The notes under the pieces: model-generated | The model's database searches: none | Told to the model about the DNA's origin: nothing | Seen by the model: the letters and a program-made list of their open reading frames with translations, nothing else | Shown here: in pieces, positions 24,264 to 34,600 of the stretch | Position numbering within the stretch: the first letter of the stretch is position 1 | Layout: each line of letters begins with the position of its first letter | From: JALQTD01 sp965656785 | GTDB taxonomy: Bacteria; Bacteroidota; Bacteroidia; Flavobacteriales_D; Sanyastnellaceae | Length of the DNA: 64,000 nt | Assembly (NCBI GenBank): GCA_965656785.1 | Contig: CBFHLY010000009.1 | Span: forward strand, 1 to 64,000 | Reading direction: 5' to 3' | Translations under genes and position numbers: made by a program

Positions 24264-25309
24264 TGTTTGGTTTCGACGATCGGGATAAAACCGAATTCCC
24301 TTTTCCCTTCCGCACGGGCGAGGCGTGGGAAGCGCCGGAGTACGGCAATCCCCTAGCGTGGGGGCTGCATCCGCGCTTCAATAAACTGCGCGCTTGGCCG
24401 AAGGGCTATGGTCCGATGCCCGACCCGGTGGCGCACCCCCTGCACCCGGCGTTGATTCCCGCGGCCGATTCGGCGGCTCCGTTGGCCGATGTGTTTTTCG
24501 TGCACCCGACGACGCACCGCGGACTCGGCGAGGAGTGGAACGCCGCGTGGAACGACGAGGTGGCACGGGCCATTGCCGACGCGTGGCCGCTTCAGCACCA
24601 GGCTTCGGCGTTTCGGGGATGCGGTCGGGTTTTCGCCCCGCGGTATCGGCAGGCGCACCTTCGCGTCTTTTATCAGGATGTGCCGGATGGGGCGGCGGCG
24701 TTGGATTTGGCCTACAGCGACGTGCAGCGCGCCTTCGACTGGTACCTCCAGCACGAAGACCGCGGGCTGCCCCTCATCCTCGCCGGACACAGCCAAGGGA
24801 GTTACCACCTCATTCGGCTGATGCGCGAACGGTTTGACGACGCCGGCTCGGAGCTCGCCCAACGGTTGGTGGCCGCCTATGTGCCGGGGATGCAACTCGA
24901 CCCCGCCGGCTTTCAACACCTGAAACCGATGCACGAGCCGGAGGCCACCGGTGGTTACTTGACCTGGATGACGGTGGCGCGGGGGCACTATCCGGATTAC
25001 TACCGCGATGACTTCGTGAAAAATCCGACCGTGAATCCGACGACTTGGACGGCGGATTTGGAAGAATACAGTGCTTATGGGGCGCACTTGGGCATCCTGA
25101 ACCGGAAGATGCAGTTGCGGTATTCGCGGACCATTCGAGCCATTCCGAAGGACGGCTTGTTGTGGATTCGGCCCCTCCGGATGCCGTTGGGGTCGATGCT
25201 GGGGTTGAAGGATTGGCACATTGCGGATTACAATTTGTTTTGGGCCAACATCCGGCACAACGCGGAACTGCGGACCCAAGCGTGGCATGCGCGCCACCGC
25301 AACGGCTGA
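24263..25309 (+). CDS. DUF3089-type alpha/beta hydrolase
   Basis: 348 residues from ATG 24263, overlapping the truC stop by one base. The nucleophile elbow is LILAGHSQGSYHLIRL near residue 175. The early block ADVFFVHPTTHRG, the block VFAPRYRQAHLRVFY, and late HIADYNLFWANIRHN (with the likely catalytic His) match the DUF3089 family of serine hydrolases. The substrate is unknown; members are often guessed to be lipases or esterases. No signal peptide is seen, so it is probably cytosolic. Confidence 0.85.
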   Translation: MFGFDDRDKTEFPFPFRTGEAWEAPEYGNPLAWGLHPRFNKLRAWPKGYGPMPDPVAHPLHPALIPAADSAAPLADVFFVHPTTHRGLGEEWNAAWNDEVARAIADAWPLQHQASAFRGCGRVFAPRYRQAHLRVFYQDVPDGAAALDLAYSDVQRAFDWYLQHEDRGLPLILAGHSQGSYHLIRLMRERFDDAGSELAQRLVAAYVPGMQLDPAGFQHLKPMHEPEATGGYLTWMTVARGHYPDYYRDDFVKNPTVNPTTWTADLEEYSAYGAHLGILNRKMQLRYSRTIRAIPKDGLLWIRPLRMPLGSMLGLKDWHIADYNLFWANIRHNAELRTQAWHARHRNG

Positions 25310-25352
25310 GCAGGTCGGGACGAAAACGCGCGGTGGTCGGAGGCGTGCGGGT

Positions 25353-25360
25353 TAACTTTG
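25353..25360 (+). promoter_or_regulatory. -7 box TAACTTTG upstream of icmF
   Basis: Perfect TAnnTTTG, 32 nt before ATG 25393, in the 83-bp gap after the DUF3089 gene. No convincing -33 element is visible. Confidence 0.5.
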
Positions 25361-25392
25361 CGGCGGTTTTGGCCTCAAACACCATCAACGAC

Positions 25393-28300
25393 ATGGTTAC
25401 CCAACAAACTCCCCCTGCCCCCTACCGCCCGACGCACCAGGTGCGCATCGTCACCGCAGCGAGCCTCTTCGACGGCCACGACGCGGCCATCAACATCATG
25501 CGGCGCATCATGCAGCGTTCCGGCTGCGAGGTCATTCACCTCGGACACGACCGCAGCGTCGATGAAGTCGTCAACTGCGCGATCCAAGAAGACGCACAAG
25601 GCATTGCCATGACGTCCTACCAAGGCGGGCACATCGAGTACTTCAAGTACATGAAGGACCTGCTGGACGAGCGCGGAGCCGGGCACATCCGCATTTTCGG
25701 TGGCGGTGGCGGCACGATTTTGCCGGAGGAGATCGCGGAATTGCACGCGTACGGAATTGAGCGGATTTACCACCCGGACGACGGCCGCGCGATGGGCTTG
25801 CAGGGAATGATCAACGACCTCATCGAGCGGGCGGACTTCGCGACGGTGAGCGGCGTGACGGCGTTGGACGGAGCGTTGGAACGGCTGGCTGAAGGCCAAA
25901 CCCGAGACATCGCCCGCTGCATCACGGCAGCAGAAACCGACCCCGAAGGCTTCGGCGCAGCTTTCTCACAAGCGCATTCGGAACTGCCCGCCGTGCCCGT
26001 CCTCGGCATCACCGGCACGGGCGGTGCGGGCAAGTCCTCCATGGTCGACGAGCTCGTGCGGCGTTTCCTCCTGGACTTTCCGGACGCCCGGATCGGCCTC
26101 ATCAGCGTCGACCCCTCCAAGCGCAAAACCGGCGGCGCCCTCCTCGGCGACCGCATCCGCATGAACGCCATCCAAAACGGACGGGTCTACATGCGCTCCC
26201 TCGCCACGCGCCAATCCAACCTCGCCCTCTCCAAGCACGTCGCCGAAGCCGTGAACGTCCTGAAAGCCGCGCGGTTCGACCTCGTCGTTCTCGAGACTTC
26301 CGGCATCGGCCAAAGCGACACGGAAATCATGGACCACAGCGACGTGGCCCTCTACGTCATGACGCCCGAATTCGGCGCCGCCACGCAGCTCGAAAAAATC
26401 GACATGCTCGACTTCGCCGACGTGGTGGCCATCAACAAATTCGACAAGCGCGGCGCACTGGACGCCATCCGCGACGTGCGCAAGCAGTTCAAGCGCAACC
26501 ACGACCTGTGGGACGCAGCGGACGAGGACTTGCCCGTGGTCGGCACCATCGCATCCCAGTTCAACGACCCGGGGACGAACCGGCTTTACCGAATGGTCAT
26601 GGACCGGCTGGCGGAGCGCACGGAAACGGAGCTTCGAACATCGTTCGTCGGGCCGATGGACGACAGCGAGAAAATCTTCGTCATCCCGCCGGGCCGGGTG
26701 CGCTATTTGAGCGAAATCGCCGAATCGAATCGCGCCTACAATGCCTGGGTGGACCAACAAGCGGAGCGGGCCGGTACGCTTCAGGCCTTGCGCGTGGCTG
26801 CGGAGGCCCTCTCGGAAACCGATCGGGGAGCCGTGCTGGCCCGGGCCGAGGAACTCACCATGGAAATCGACCCGAAAAACTTGGCTTGGCTAGAAAAGTG
26901 GCCTGAACTCCGGGATCGGTACCGGGCGGCCATTTTCAGCTTTCAGGTTCGGGACAAGCAAATTGACGTAGAAACCACCACAGAAAGCCTTTCGCACCAG
27001 CGCATTCCCAAGGTGAGCGTGCCCCGTTTATCCGGCTGGAAAGACCTGCTTCGATGGGCGCTTCAAGAGAACTTGCCCGGAGCCTTCCCTTACACGGCGG
27101 GCATTTACCCGTTCAAGCGCCAAGGCGAAGACCCGACGCGCATGTTCGCAGGTGAAGGGGGGCCCGAACGCACGAACAAGCGCTTCCATTACGTTTCGTT
27201 GGGCATGCCCGCCAAGCGGCTCTCAACCGCATTCGACAGCGTAACGTTGTACGGGCGCGACCCGGACCCGCGCCCGGACATTTACGGCAAGGTCGGCAAC
27301 AGCGGCGTGAGTGTGTGCAGCCTCGACGACGCGAAGAAGCTTTACAGCGGATTCGATTTGTGCGACCCGGCGACCTCGGTTTCGATGACCATCAACGGCC
27401 CGGCGCCGATGATGCTCGGGTTCTTTTTGAACGCGGCCATTGACCAACAGTGCGAGCGGTTCATCCGGGAACACGGGCTGGAGGAACGCGTTGAATCCGC
27501 GCTCAAGGCCCGTTGGGAGGATCGCGGGTTGCCGCGCCCGAAGTACGAAGGAGCGCTGCCTGAAGGCAACGACGGCTTGGGGTTGCTGCTGCTGGGGATT
27601 ACGGGAGACGAAATCCTTGAACCGTCGGATTATGAGCGGATTAGGGCCCATGCTCTCCACAGCGTTCGAGGAACCGTTCAAGCGGACATCCTGAAAGAAG
27701 ACCAAGCGCAGAACACCTGCATTTTCTCCACGGAATTTGCGCTCCGCCTCATGGGCGACGTTCAGCAGAGTTTCATCGATCGGGGCGTGCGGAACTTTTA
27801 TTCCGTGTCCATCAGTGGCTACCACATTGCCGAAGCGGGCGCCAACCCCATTACGCAACTCGCCTTCACGCTGGCCAACGGCTTCACCTACGTCGAGTAC
27901 TACCTGAGCCGGGGGATGAACATCGACCAGTTCGGCCCCAACTTGAGCTTTTTCTTCTCCAACGGCATCGATCCGGAGTACGCGGTGATCGGGCGGGTGG
28001 CGAGGCGGATTTGGGCCAAAGCCTTGCGCGAAAAATACGGGGCCTCCCCACGCGCGCAGATGCTGAAGTACCACATCCAAACGTCCGGCCGCAGCTTGCA
28101 CGCGCAGGAAATCGACTTCAACGACATCCGCACCACGCTGCAAGCGCTCTACGCCATTTACGACAACTGCAACTCCCTGCACACCAACGCCTTCGACGAG
28201 GCCATCACCACCCCGACGGAACACAGCGTGCGGCGGGCCATGGCCATCCAGCTCATCATCAACAAGGAGCTCGGGCTCGCGAAGAACGAGAACCCGTTGC

Positions 28301-28767
28301 AGGGCTCGTTCATCATCGAAGAGCTGACGGACCTCGTGGAGGAAGCGGTGCTCACGGAATTCGACCGGATCACGGAGCGCGGTGGCGTGCTCGGCGCGAT
28401 GGAAACGATGTACCAGCGCTCGCGCATCCAAGAGGAGAGCTTGCACTACGAAATGCTGAAGCACACCGGGGAATATCCGATCATCGGGGTCAACACCTTC
28501 CTCTCGAAGGAGGGGTCGCCCACCATCGTTCCCGGGGAGGTCATTCGGGCGACAGAGGAGGAAAAAGCGGTGCAGTTGCGGAATGTGGAGGCGTTACAAA
28601 CGGCCTACGCGGAGCGCGCTTCGGACGCGATCAAGGACGTGCAGCAGGCAGCGGTCAGCGGGGGAAACGTCTTCGAGGCACTGCTTGAGGCGTGCAAGGT
28701 GACGTCGCTTGGGCGGTTGACGGACGCGCTCTTCGAAGTGGGCGGCGCGTACCGCCGCAACATGTGA
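25393..28767 (+). CDS. icmF: Fused acyl-CoA mutase IcmF (isobutyryl/methylmalonyl-CoA mutase with G-protein chaperone)
   Basis: 1124 residues from ATG 25393 (MVTQQTPPAP). The frame is open further upstream into the preceding gene, but that extension has no family similarity. Residues 1-145 are the B12-binding domain, with DGHDAAI (His29 as lower axial ligand) and the loop FGGGGGTI. Residues about 200-520 are the MeaB-like GTPase, with Walker A GTGGAGKSS (208-216) and NKFDKRG. From about 550 to the end is the (beta/alpha)8 mutase domain with TAGIYPF, SVSISGYHIAEAGANP and RVARRIWAKALREKYG. This order is diagnostic of IcmF, an adenosylcobalamin carbon-skeleton mutase with built-in repair chaperone. 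It acts on isobutyryl-, pivalyl- or related acyl-CoA in branched-chain metabolism. The product overlaps the next start by one base. Confidence 0.93.
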   Translation: MVTQQTPPAPYRPTHQVRIVTAASLFDGHDAAINIMRRIMQRSGCEVIHLGHDRSVDEVVNCAIQEDAQGIAMTSYQGGHIEYFKYMKDLLDERGAGHIRIFGGGGGTILPEEIAELHAYGIERIYHPDDGRAMGLQGMINDLIERADFATVSGVTALDGALERLAEGQTRDIARCITAAETDPEGFGAAFSQAHSELPAVPVLGITGTGGAGKSSMVDELVRRFLLDFPDARIGLISVDPSKRKTGGALLGDRIRMNAIQNGRVYMRSLATRQSNLALSKHVAEAVNVLKAARFDLVVLETSGIGQSDTEIMDHSDVALYVMTPEFGAATQLEKIDMLDFADVVAINKFDKRGALDAIRDVRKQFKRNHDLWDAADEDLPVVGTIASQFNDPGTNRLYRMVMDRLAERTETELRTSFVGPMDDSEKIFVIPPGRVRYLSEIAESNRAYNAWVDQQAERAGTLQALRVAAEALSETDRGAVLARAEELTMEIDPKNLAWLEKWPELRDRYRAAIFSFQVRDKQIDVETTTESLSHQRIPKVSVPRLSGWKDLLRWALQENLPGAFPYTAGIYPFKRQGEDPTRMFAGEGGPERTNKRFHYVSLGMPAKRLSTAFDSVTLYGRDPDPRPDIYGKVGNSGVSVCSLDDAKKLYSGFDLCDPATSVSMTINGPAPMMLGFFLNAAIDQQCERFIREHGLEERVESALKARWEDRGLPRPKYEGALPEGNDGLGLLLLGITGDEILEPSDYERIRAHALHSVRGTVQADILKEDQAQNTCIFSTEFALRLMGDVQQSFIDRGVRNFYSVSISGYHIAEAGANPITQLAFTLANGFTYVEYYLSRGMNIDQFGPNLSFFFSNGIDPEYAVIGRVARRIWAKALREKYGASPRAQMLKYHIQTSGRSLHAQEIDFNDIRTTLQALYAIYDNCNSLHTNAFDEAITTPTEHSVRRAMAIQLIINKELGLAKNENPLQGSFIIEELTDLVEEAVLTEFDRITERGGVLGAMETMYQRSRIQEESLHYEMLKHTGEYPIIGVNTFLSKEGSPTIVPGEVIRATEEEKAVQLRNVEALQTAYAERASDAIKDVQQAAVSGGNVFEALLEACKVTSLGRLTDALFEVGGAYRRNM

Positions 28768-29627
28768 TGGGCGGGCCGCACGCCGGCATCGCGTGGATGT
28801 TGCTTGCGACGGTCTTGTACACGTCGGCGAACCTGTGCGTCAAGGCGCTGGGACACTTGCCGACGGAGGAACTTGTGTTTTTAAGGTCGGTCGTGTCGTT
28901 GGTGTTGGCCGGCGGTTGGTTGCTCGCAAAGGGCAAGCCGTTGTTGGGGCACAACCGGCGTTGGCTGTTGGTGCGCGGGGTGTTCGGGACCATCGGCTTG
29001 GCCACGTTTTTTCACACCATTCGGCACATACCGTTGGCTTCTGCGACCGTAATCCAGTACTTGTCGCCGATTTTCACGGTGTTGTTGGCGCGGCGGTTCG
29101 ATGGGCAGCAGGCGATGCGTCCGGTGCAGTGGGGGTTGTTCGGGCTGGCGTTCGTGGGGGTGCTGATGGTCAAGGGATTCGATGCGCGGGTGAGTTGGTG
29201 GTACCTCGCGTTGGGCGTGGTGAGCGCGGCGGCGGCGGGGGTGGCGTATTTGGCGACGATGAAGTGCCGGGATACGGACCATCCGGTGGGCGTGGTGATC
29301 TGGTTTCACTTGGTGGCGGTGCCGGTTTCGGGGTCGCTGACCGCGTTCACGTGGGTGCCGCCGGTGGGGTGGGAATGGGGGTTGGCGTTGGCCGTGGGGC
29401 TGTTGAGCATTGTGGCCCAAATCGCGATGACCTTCGCCCTCCATCAAGGCCAAGCCAGCACCATCATGCCCTTCAAATACGTGGGGGCCGTGCTCGCCTT
29501 CCTCAGCGGGCTCTTCCTCTTTGACGAGCGGCTGAACGGCTACGCCATGGCCGGCATTGGCCTCGTCATCGTGGCCGTCACGCTCAACACGTTGCTCAAG
29601 CGTCGGCCTTCACCAACGGCCGGCTGA
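28767..29627 (+). CDS. EamA/DMT-family transporter
   Basis: 286 residues from ATG 28767, which overlaps the icmF TGA by one base (TGATG). It has about ten hydrophobic helices in two halves, typical of the EamA pair. Marks include ASATVIQYLSPIFTVLLARR at the end of the first half and ASTIMPFKYVGAVLAFLSG followed by FLFDERLNGYAMAGIGLVI in the second. Such proteins export amino acids, metabolites or drugs; the substrate is unknown. Coupling to icmF suggests a link with acyl-CoA or branched-chain metabolism, but this is inference. The 3' end overlaps the convergent membrane protein gene by 32 bp. Confidence 0.88.
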   Translation: MGGPHAGIAWMLLATVLYTSANLCVKALGHLPTEELVFLRSVVSLVLAGGWLLAKGKPLLGHNRRWLLVRGVFGTIGLATFFHTIRHIPLASATVIQYLSPIFTVLLARRFDGQQAMRPVQWGLFGLAFVGVLMVKGFDARVSWWYLALGVVSAAAAGVAYLATMKCRDTDHPVGVVIWFHLVAVPVSGSLTAFTWVPPVGWEWGLALAVGLLSIVAQIAMTFALHQGQASTIMPFKYVGAVLAFLSGLFLFDERLNGYAMAGIGLVIVAVTLNTLLKRRPSPTAG

Positions 29628-30021
29628 CGAGGTAGGCCAGCGGGATGTACCCGACGAGGTCCACGGCCTCGAGCCAAAGCGGCGCGGGCAACATGGCGTT
29701 GTTGGCGATGCCACCGATGGTGAACCACGCGCCCATCACCAGGCCCGGCCAAACCTGCCGCCGCCCCGAAGCCAACACGGCGGTGATGGCCCCCAACACG
29801 GTCCCGCCCCAATGCGAAACCAGCACCGCCAGCATCGGACCGAGGGGCATCGCCGCCATGAACTGCTCCAAGGCCTGCGGGTTCGCCGGCATTTCGTTGA
29901 GGCTGAATTCCGGCCACATCACGCCCGACAACAGGTGCAAGCCCATCATGGAAAACGAGCCGACAAAGATGGCGAGCACAAAAACAGCGAGGTACTTCAA
30001 AATCAAGGTGAACGCATTCAT
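29596..30021 (-). CDS. Four-helix membrane protein, unrecognised
   Basis: 141 residues with four predicted transmembrane segments (about 5-30, 58-80, 88-105 and 115-135). MPLGPMLAVLVSHWGGTVLGA and TIGGIANNAMLPAPLWLEAVD are conserved-looking loops. I do not recognise the family, though small proteins of this shape are widespread in Bacteroidetes. Its start overlaps the aminotransferase stop by 4 bp (ATGA), making it the last gene of a five-gene operon. Its 3' end overlaps the convergent DMT transporter by 32 bp. Confidence 0.82.
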   Translation of the reverse strand: MNAFTLILKYLAVFVLAIFVGSFSMMGLHLLSGVMWPEFSLNEMPANPQALEQFMAAMPLGPMLAVLVSHWGGTVLGAITAVLASGRRQVWPGLVMGAWFTIGGIANNAMLPAPLWLEAVDLVGYIPLAYLVSRPLVKADA

Positions 30022-30917
30022 GAGTTCAAGCTTCGGGCGGTCTGCAGGATGGAGGATTCGTAGCGTTGTCGAAGGCGTTGCGTCAGCGGCCCCTGCCCCG
30101 GTATGGACCGGCCATCGACCTCGATGACGTGCGCGAGGGCGCCCATCGTTCCGGTCGTGAACGCCTCGTCGGCGGTGTGCAGCTCCGCTAGGGACAAGTC
30201 GCGCTCTGCCGCCGGAATGCCGAGTTCACGAGCGAGCTGCAGCACATAGCCGCGCGTGATGCCTGGGAGGCAGGCCGTGGGCCGCGGCGTGAGCAACACC
30301 CCGTCCCGAACAAGGAACAGGTTCGTCGCGTTCGTTTCCGCGAGGAATCCCCGCTCGTCGAGCATGACCGCATCGTCCGCGCCGGCCACGTTGGCCTCGA
30401 TCTTCGCGAGGATGTTGTTGAGCAGGTTCGCGTGGTGGATTTTCGAATCGAGGAATGACGGCGCATTGCGGCGGGTGGATGCGGTGATGAGCCGAATGCC
30501 TTCGCTGCCGTAGACGTAGCCCTTGTACTCCGGAAGCACGATGAGGGTCGGGCCGAAGGTGTTGAGCCGCGGATCCATGCCGCTGGTCTGCTTGCGCCCG
30601 CGGGTGAGGGTCAATCGGATGTGCACGCCGTCGGTCATGCCGTTCGCTTCGAGGGTGGCCTTGACCGCATGCCAAACCGCGTCCTCCGTCGGCACTTCAG
30701 CAAACGCCAATGCCCGTGCGGAGTCCCGCAACCGCCTCGCGTGCTCACTCCATTGGACCACCGCTCCCGATCGAACGCGCAGTCCCTCCCACACCGCATC
30801 GCCTCCTTGCACCGCGCTGTCGAGCACGTGCACCCGCGCCTCCTCTCGCGGCACCAATCCGTTCACCCAAACCTGCGTCCCCTCGTTCCGGGGGTCGGGT
30901 AGATTCCATTTCGCCAT
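30018..30917 (-). CDS. Class IV (fold type IV) aminotransferase, BCAT/D-amino acid aminotransferase-like
   Basis: 299 residues from ATG 30917 (MAKWNLPDP). PLP-enzyme marks include VWVNGLVPREEARVHVLDSAVQGGDAVWEG, the PLP Lys in SFLDSKIHHANLL near residue 155, DDAVMLDERGFLAETNATNLFLV, and LPGITRGYVLQLA. The usual role is amino-group transfer between branched-chain or D-amino acids and 2-oxoglutarate; the true substrate is unknown. It is preceded after 10 bp by a sulfotransferase-like gene, in the same order as the two halves of the plant branched-chain aminotransferase-like fusion proteins (from memory). It overlaps the next gene by ATGA. Confidence 0.9.
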   Translation of the reverse strand: MAKWNLPDPRNEGTQVWVNGLVPREEARVHVLDSAVQGGDAVWEGLRVRSGAVVQWSEHARRLRDSARALAFAEVPTEDAVWHAVKATLEANGMTDGVHIRLTLTRGRKQTSGMDPRLNTFGPTLIVLPEYKGYVYGSEGIRLITASTRRNAPSFLDSKIHHANLLNNILAKIEANVAGADDAVMLDERGFLAETNATNLFLVRDGVLLTPRPTACLPGITRGYVLQLARELGIPAAERDLSLAELHTADEAFTTGTMGALAHVIEVDGRSIPGQGPLTQRLRQRYESSILQTARSLNS

Positions 30918-30927
30918 GGGCGGCAAG

Positions 30928-31644
30928 TTAATTCATCGCGTGCGCCCTCAACACGTCATGGTGCGGGCGGCATTCGGCTACGAGCGCCTGTTCGGCCGGG
31001 GTGAGCACTGGGGCCGTCGGCAAGGACGCGCCGCGTTTCCAGCCGGATGAGGCGTGCACGTTGGCGTACCAGTATTGGGCCCAAACCCCGTCCTCCTTCC
31101 TCGGCCCCGGCTCCCACGCCATCATCTCCGGCTCCCACCCCCAACCGCACGCCGCGCATAGCGCCCGCAAGCCCTTCTCCGGATCCAACACGAGCCGATC
31201 GCTGTCCAGCACGAACACCGGCCAGCCGCGCCGCTGGCATTCCACCCACCACCACGCCTGCCATGCATAGCCCAAATCCTCCAAGGTCGGCCGATCCACC
31301 CCGCTCCGGTAACTGGCCACCACGGCGGCCGGTTCCCGCACCAGCAAAACGTGCACGTGCTCAGCAAACACCTCCGGAGCCCATCCCCTGAGGTGGCAGG
31401 CCATGTGCTTCAGGAACACATCGCGTCCAACGCGCGGCTGCAACAAGGGCAACAACGCCCACGGGTCGGTGGCTTGAGCCGAGAGGACCTCCTTGCGCGA
31501 CGGCCTTGCCGCCCCACTCAGCGCAAGGTAGTGCCCGAACAACGGTTCGTCCACCACCTCAACGTCAGCGCGTTGCGCCACGGAATACATCAGCGCCGTC
31601 GAGCGGTTGCGCGGTCCCGACCACAGCGAGACAACGCGCCCCAT
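30928..31644 (-). CDS. P-loop sulfotransferase-like protein
   Basis: 238 residues. The N-terminus VVSLWSGPRNRSTALMYSVAQR carries the PAPS-binding 5' loop type (SxPRxxST) of sulfotransferases. VHVLLVREPAAVVASYRSG matches the 3'-phosphate-binding motif (R.P...v.S). EDGVWAQYWYANVHASSGW near the end is shared, as I remember it, with the N-terminal half of plant branched-chain aminotransferase-like proteins. It is cytosolic. The start overlaps the CotH protein stop by one base, and the aminotransferase follows after 10 bp. Whether it transfers sulfate or has become a nucleotide-binding partner of the aminotransferase is open. Confidence 0.85.
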   Translation of the reverse strand: MGRVVSLWSGPRNRSTALMYSVAQRADVEVVDEPLFGHYLALSGAARPSRKEVLSAQATDPWALLPLLQPRVGRDVFLKHMACHLRGWAPEVFAEHVHVLLVREPAAVVASYRSGVDRPTLEDLGYAWQAWWWVECQRRGWPVFVLDSDRLVLDPEKGLRALCAACGWGWEPEMMAWEPGPRKEDGVWAQYWYANVHASSGWKRGASLPTAPVLTPAEQALVAECRPHHDVLRAHAMN

Positions 31645-34600
31645 CAGCGAATGACCTGAATGAAGCCCGAGCGCTCCTCGGGGGCGTCCTTGTGCGCGGA
31701 CTGCAACCGCAGGTGGTACTGGTAAACGCCATCCGGGACATAATGTCCGCCGCCTTGGTGTTCACCGAGCCAAGGCTGGGTCGGATCTTCCGATTCAAAC
31801 ACGATTTCGCCCCAGCGATTGAAAACGCGGAGGCGATAGTTCTCCGTCAAAATCGCCTCCCCCACAGGCAAGAACGCGTCATTCATTCCGTCGTTGTTGG
31901 GCGAAAACGCCGTCGGCACATAGATCGCGAATTCAATGGGCGTAAAGTGCGCCGTGAGGACATCGGATTCCTCGATGTTGAACGCCACCTCGCGCTCTTG
32001 GGGACCTGGAAACGGGTTCGCCTGCTCGCTCGTCCAGCGATCGAACACCCAATTGGGCTCAGGCGTCGCCGTGGCATCCAACGCGCCGATGGGCTCCAAT
32101 CCACCCGACCATTCGGACATCGTGGTGATGCCGCCCTCCAACAACACCGTGCCGGCACCTGCGGGTTCCACCTTCACCGTCACTTCGATGTGCTGGATGA
32201 CTTCAAAGTGTGCCGTAATCGTATCGGGTTCGTTCACGAAAATGGTGCCCGGTGAACTCGTCGCCGAAGGAGAAACGTTCAATCCAGTGGTGGACCAGCC
32301 CGTGAATACGTGCCATTCGTCCACGCCCTGCGCAGCGATGCTGTGGTAGCCCGCATCGGTCAGCTGGCTTGCGGGGTAGGAGGCGAAGGGAATTCCGTCG
32401 AGCAGGATTTGGCCTGCACCTGCTGGTTCCACCTGGAACACCAGCATTTCCGGGTCCAAATCCGTCGCAAAATGGGCAATCAACGTCACGTCCCCCATCA
32501 GCTCAAAGCCCAGCTCTGGGTTCTCCGGATCGAGCAACTCCACGTCGCCTTCGACGACCTCCCAAAACAAAAACGGCAAGGCGTTACCCACATCTGCAGT
32601 CAGCGTCAACGGCAAGCCCACGAAGTAAGTCCCGTTGAACGGGGAAGCGGACTGGTTGATGGTCACCGTGTTCACCTCCACCTCGCCGATGCCATCGATG
32701 AGCACCGTCACCGTCGCGGATTCCACGTCGTAACAATCCTCCATGCCGCTCACTAACGTGGATGCACACCGGTCATCAATGAAGTCGTGGATCTCCTGAA
32801 CGTTCGCCTCCCATTGGGCGAGGTTCCCGCCCCAGCGCTGGATGTGGCGCGGCATTTCGGGCTCGATGACCGCGATCATGGAGTCGAGTGCCCAATGCAT
32901 GTAATCGCAGCTGAAGTACGTGTTGCTCAAGTCCGCATAGCGGTTGATGTACAGGGCCCAAAAATCTTCGTTCTCCAGCAGGGCATTGAGCACCGGGACG
33001 TGGCCTTGGCCTCCGGGATTTCCGAGGCTTTCCGGGTTGCACGGATCGGCATCCGGTTGTTGGGAAGGGACACCGGTGTAGTTCGTGCCGTGCCCGAAGG
33101 TGTTGTCCATGTCCCACAGCGCATAGCGCCACCGCTTCGCATCGCCGTCCGGATGGCGGCCCCGCCACCACGCCGTGTTCCAATTGAGCCAGTCGGCACA
33201 CACGACGTAGGAGTTCATCACGAAGTAGTCGATGAGGCTCATGGGATTCAGCACGCTCACGACGTAGTCGTAATTCGCGGGATCCGTCATGTCCTGGGTG
33301 GTGACGAAATTCACCAGGGTGTTCCAATCGGCCACCGAGCCGTATTCCTCCCAAGTGCCCCCCCACGTCTTGATGAAGTCTACAAAGTGCCGTGGCTGGT
33401 CGTAGTATTCGGTGGTGAAGTCCAAATCATCTACCTTCTCCCGGTACTCGTAAACGCCCCAATACTCACCATTCAGATAAACGATGCACGATTCGTTCGT
33501 GCGCTCATCGAGGTGCAGGTCCGCGAGGTGACTCAGGGTTTGGACGTAGGCGTCGCGGATGTGCCCTCCGCCCGAAGACGGGTAGTTATCGTTGGCGGCC
33601 GCTTTGAAAATAAGGCGCTGATAAGCGTCCCGCTGCTTGACGTGAAACAACGGGGCCTCGACCGCATAGCTGTAGCCCATTTGATCGCGGGAGACGTAAT
33701 CGAAGCCCTTTTGAGGGTAGGCGTTCGAGTCGTTGCCGTGTTCGTTGCTGTCGCCCGTGGCTTCGCACCAAAATGTACCATCGGGATGAAAAAATTCGAG
33801 GTGAGCGGGTTCGTCCACTCCTCCCCCCCATCCTCCGGGCCAAGCGCCATCCTCTTGACCGTTCCCGGAAACGGAAACGACGATCATGTCGTGCACGTCA
33901 TTGCCCACGAAGTAGGTATTCGTTGCAATGAAGCTCGTGGCCATCGCCCCAGAAGGATCGAAGGCCGCCGCGCGAATGACCGTCGTGGCGTTCACGGCAA
34001 TCGGCCCAGCATACAACGTGCTGGTCGCCGTCGGTGCATACCCGTTCGTCGTGTACCGAATTTCCAAACCAGCCGCTCCATTGAGGGCAACGGTCGTCCC
34101 GGCTGCGACCACCCCTGCCTCCACCGTAAAGGACGGCGTGGGTGCATAACCGCTATAGTACGTGCCGCCGTTGGATGCATTGGGCGTCGGGGTGGCGCAC
34201 ACCACCCAGTTGTTGCTCCCATCCACGTCGCGGGACCAACTGTGGTCTGCTTGATTCGGCGTCCAGTCCACACCGAACGTGTGCTGCTCCAAAATCACTC
34301 CGGATGGATCGGCAAATACGATGGACTCGCCTGCGGTTTGGCGGATCTTGAAATTGGTGTTCAAGTTGCCCCCCGCGTAAAGGTTCGCAGGAACCTCGCC
34401 TTCTGCGGAACACATCACCATCAGGTACCCCCCCGCGTTCACCTGCGTGCCTGCCGGGATCTCAAATTTCGTCGCATCCGCGGGATCATCGCTTAGAAAG
34501 TAACCGCCCAAATCCACCGCCGCACCCGTGGGGTTATAGAACTCCACGAAATCCTCGTTGTCCCCACCGATTCCGAGCGAATAATTCGCTGCCGAAAACT

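Noticed and set aside
25045..25392. Upstream in-frame extension of icmF (116 codons)
   Set aside because: It lies inside the DUF3089 coding region and across the promoter box; IcmF similarity begins at MVTQQ.
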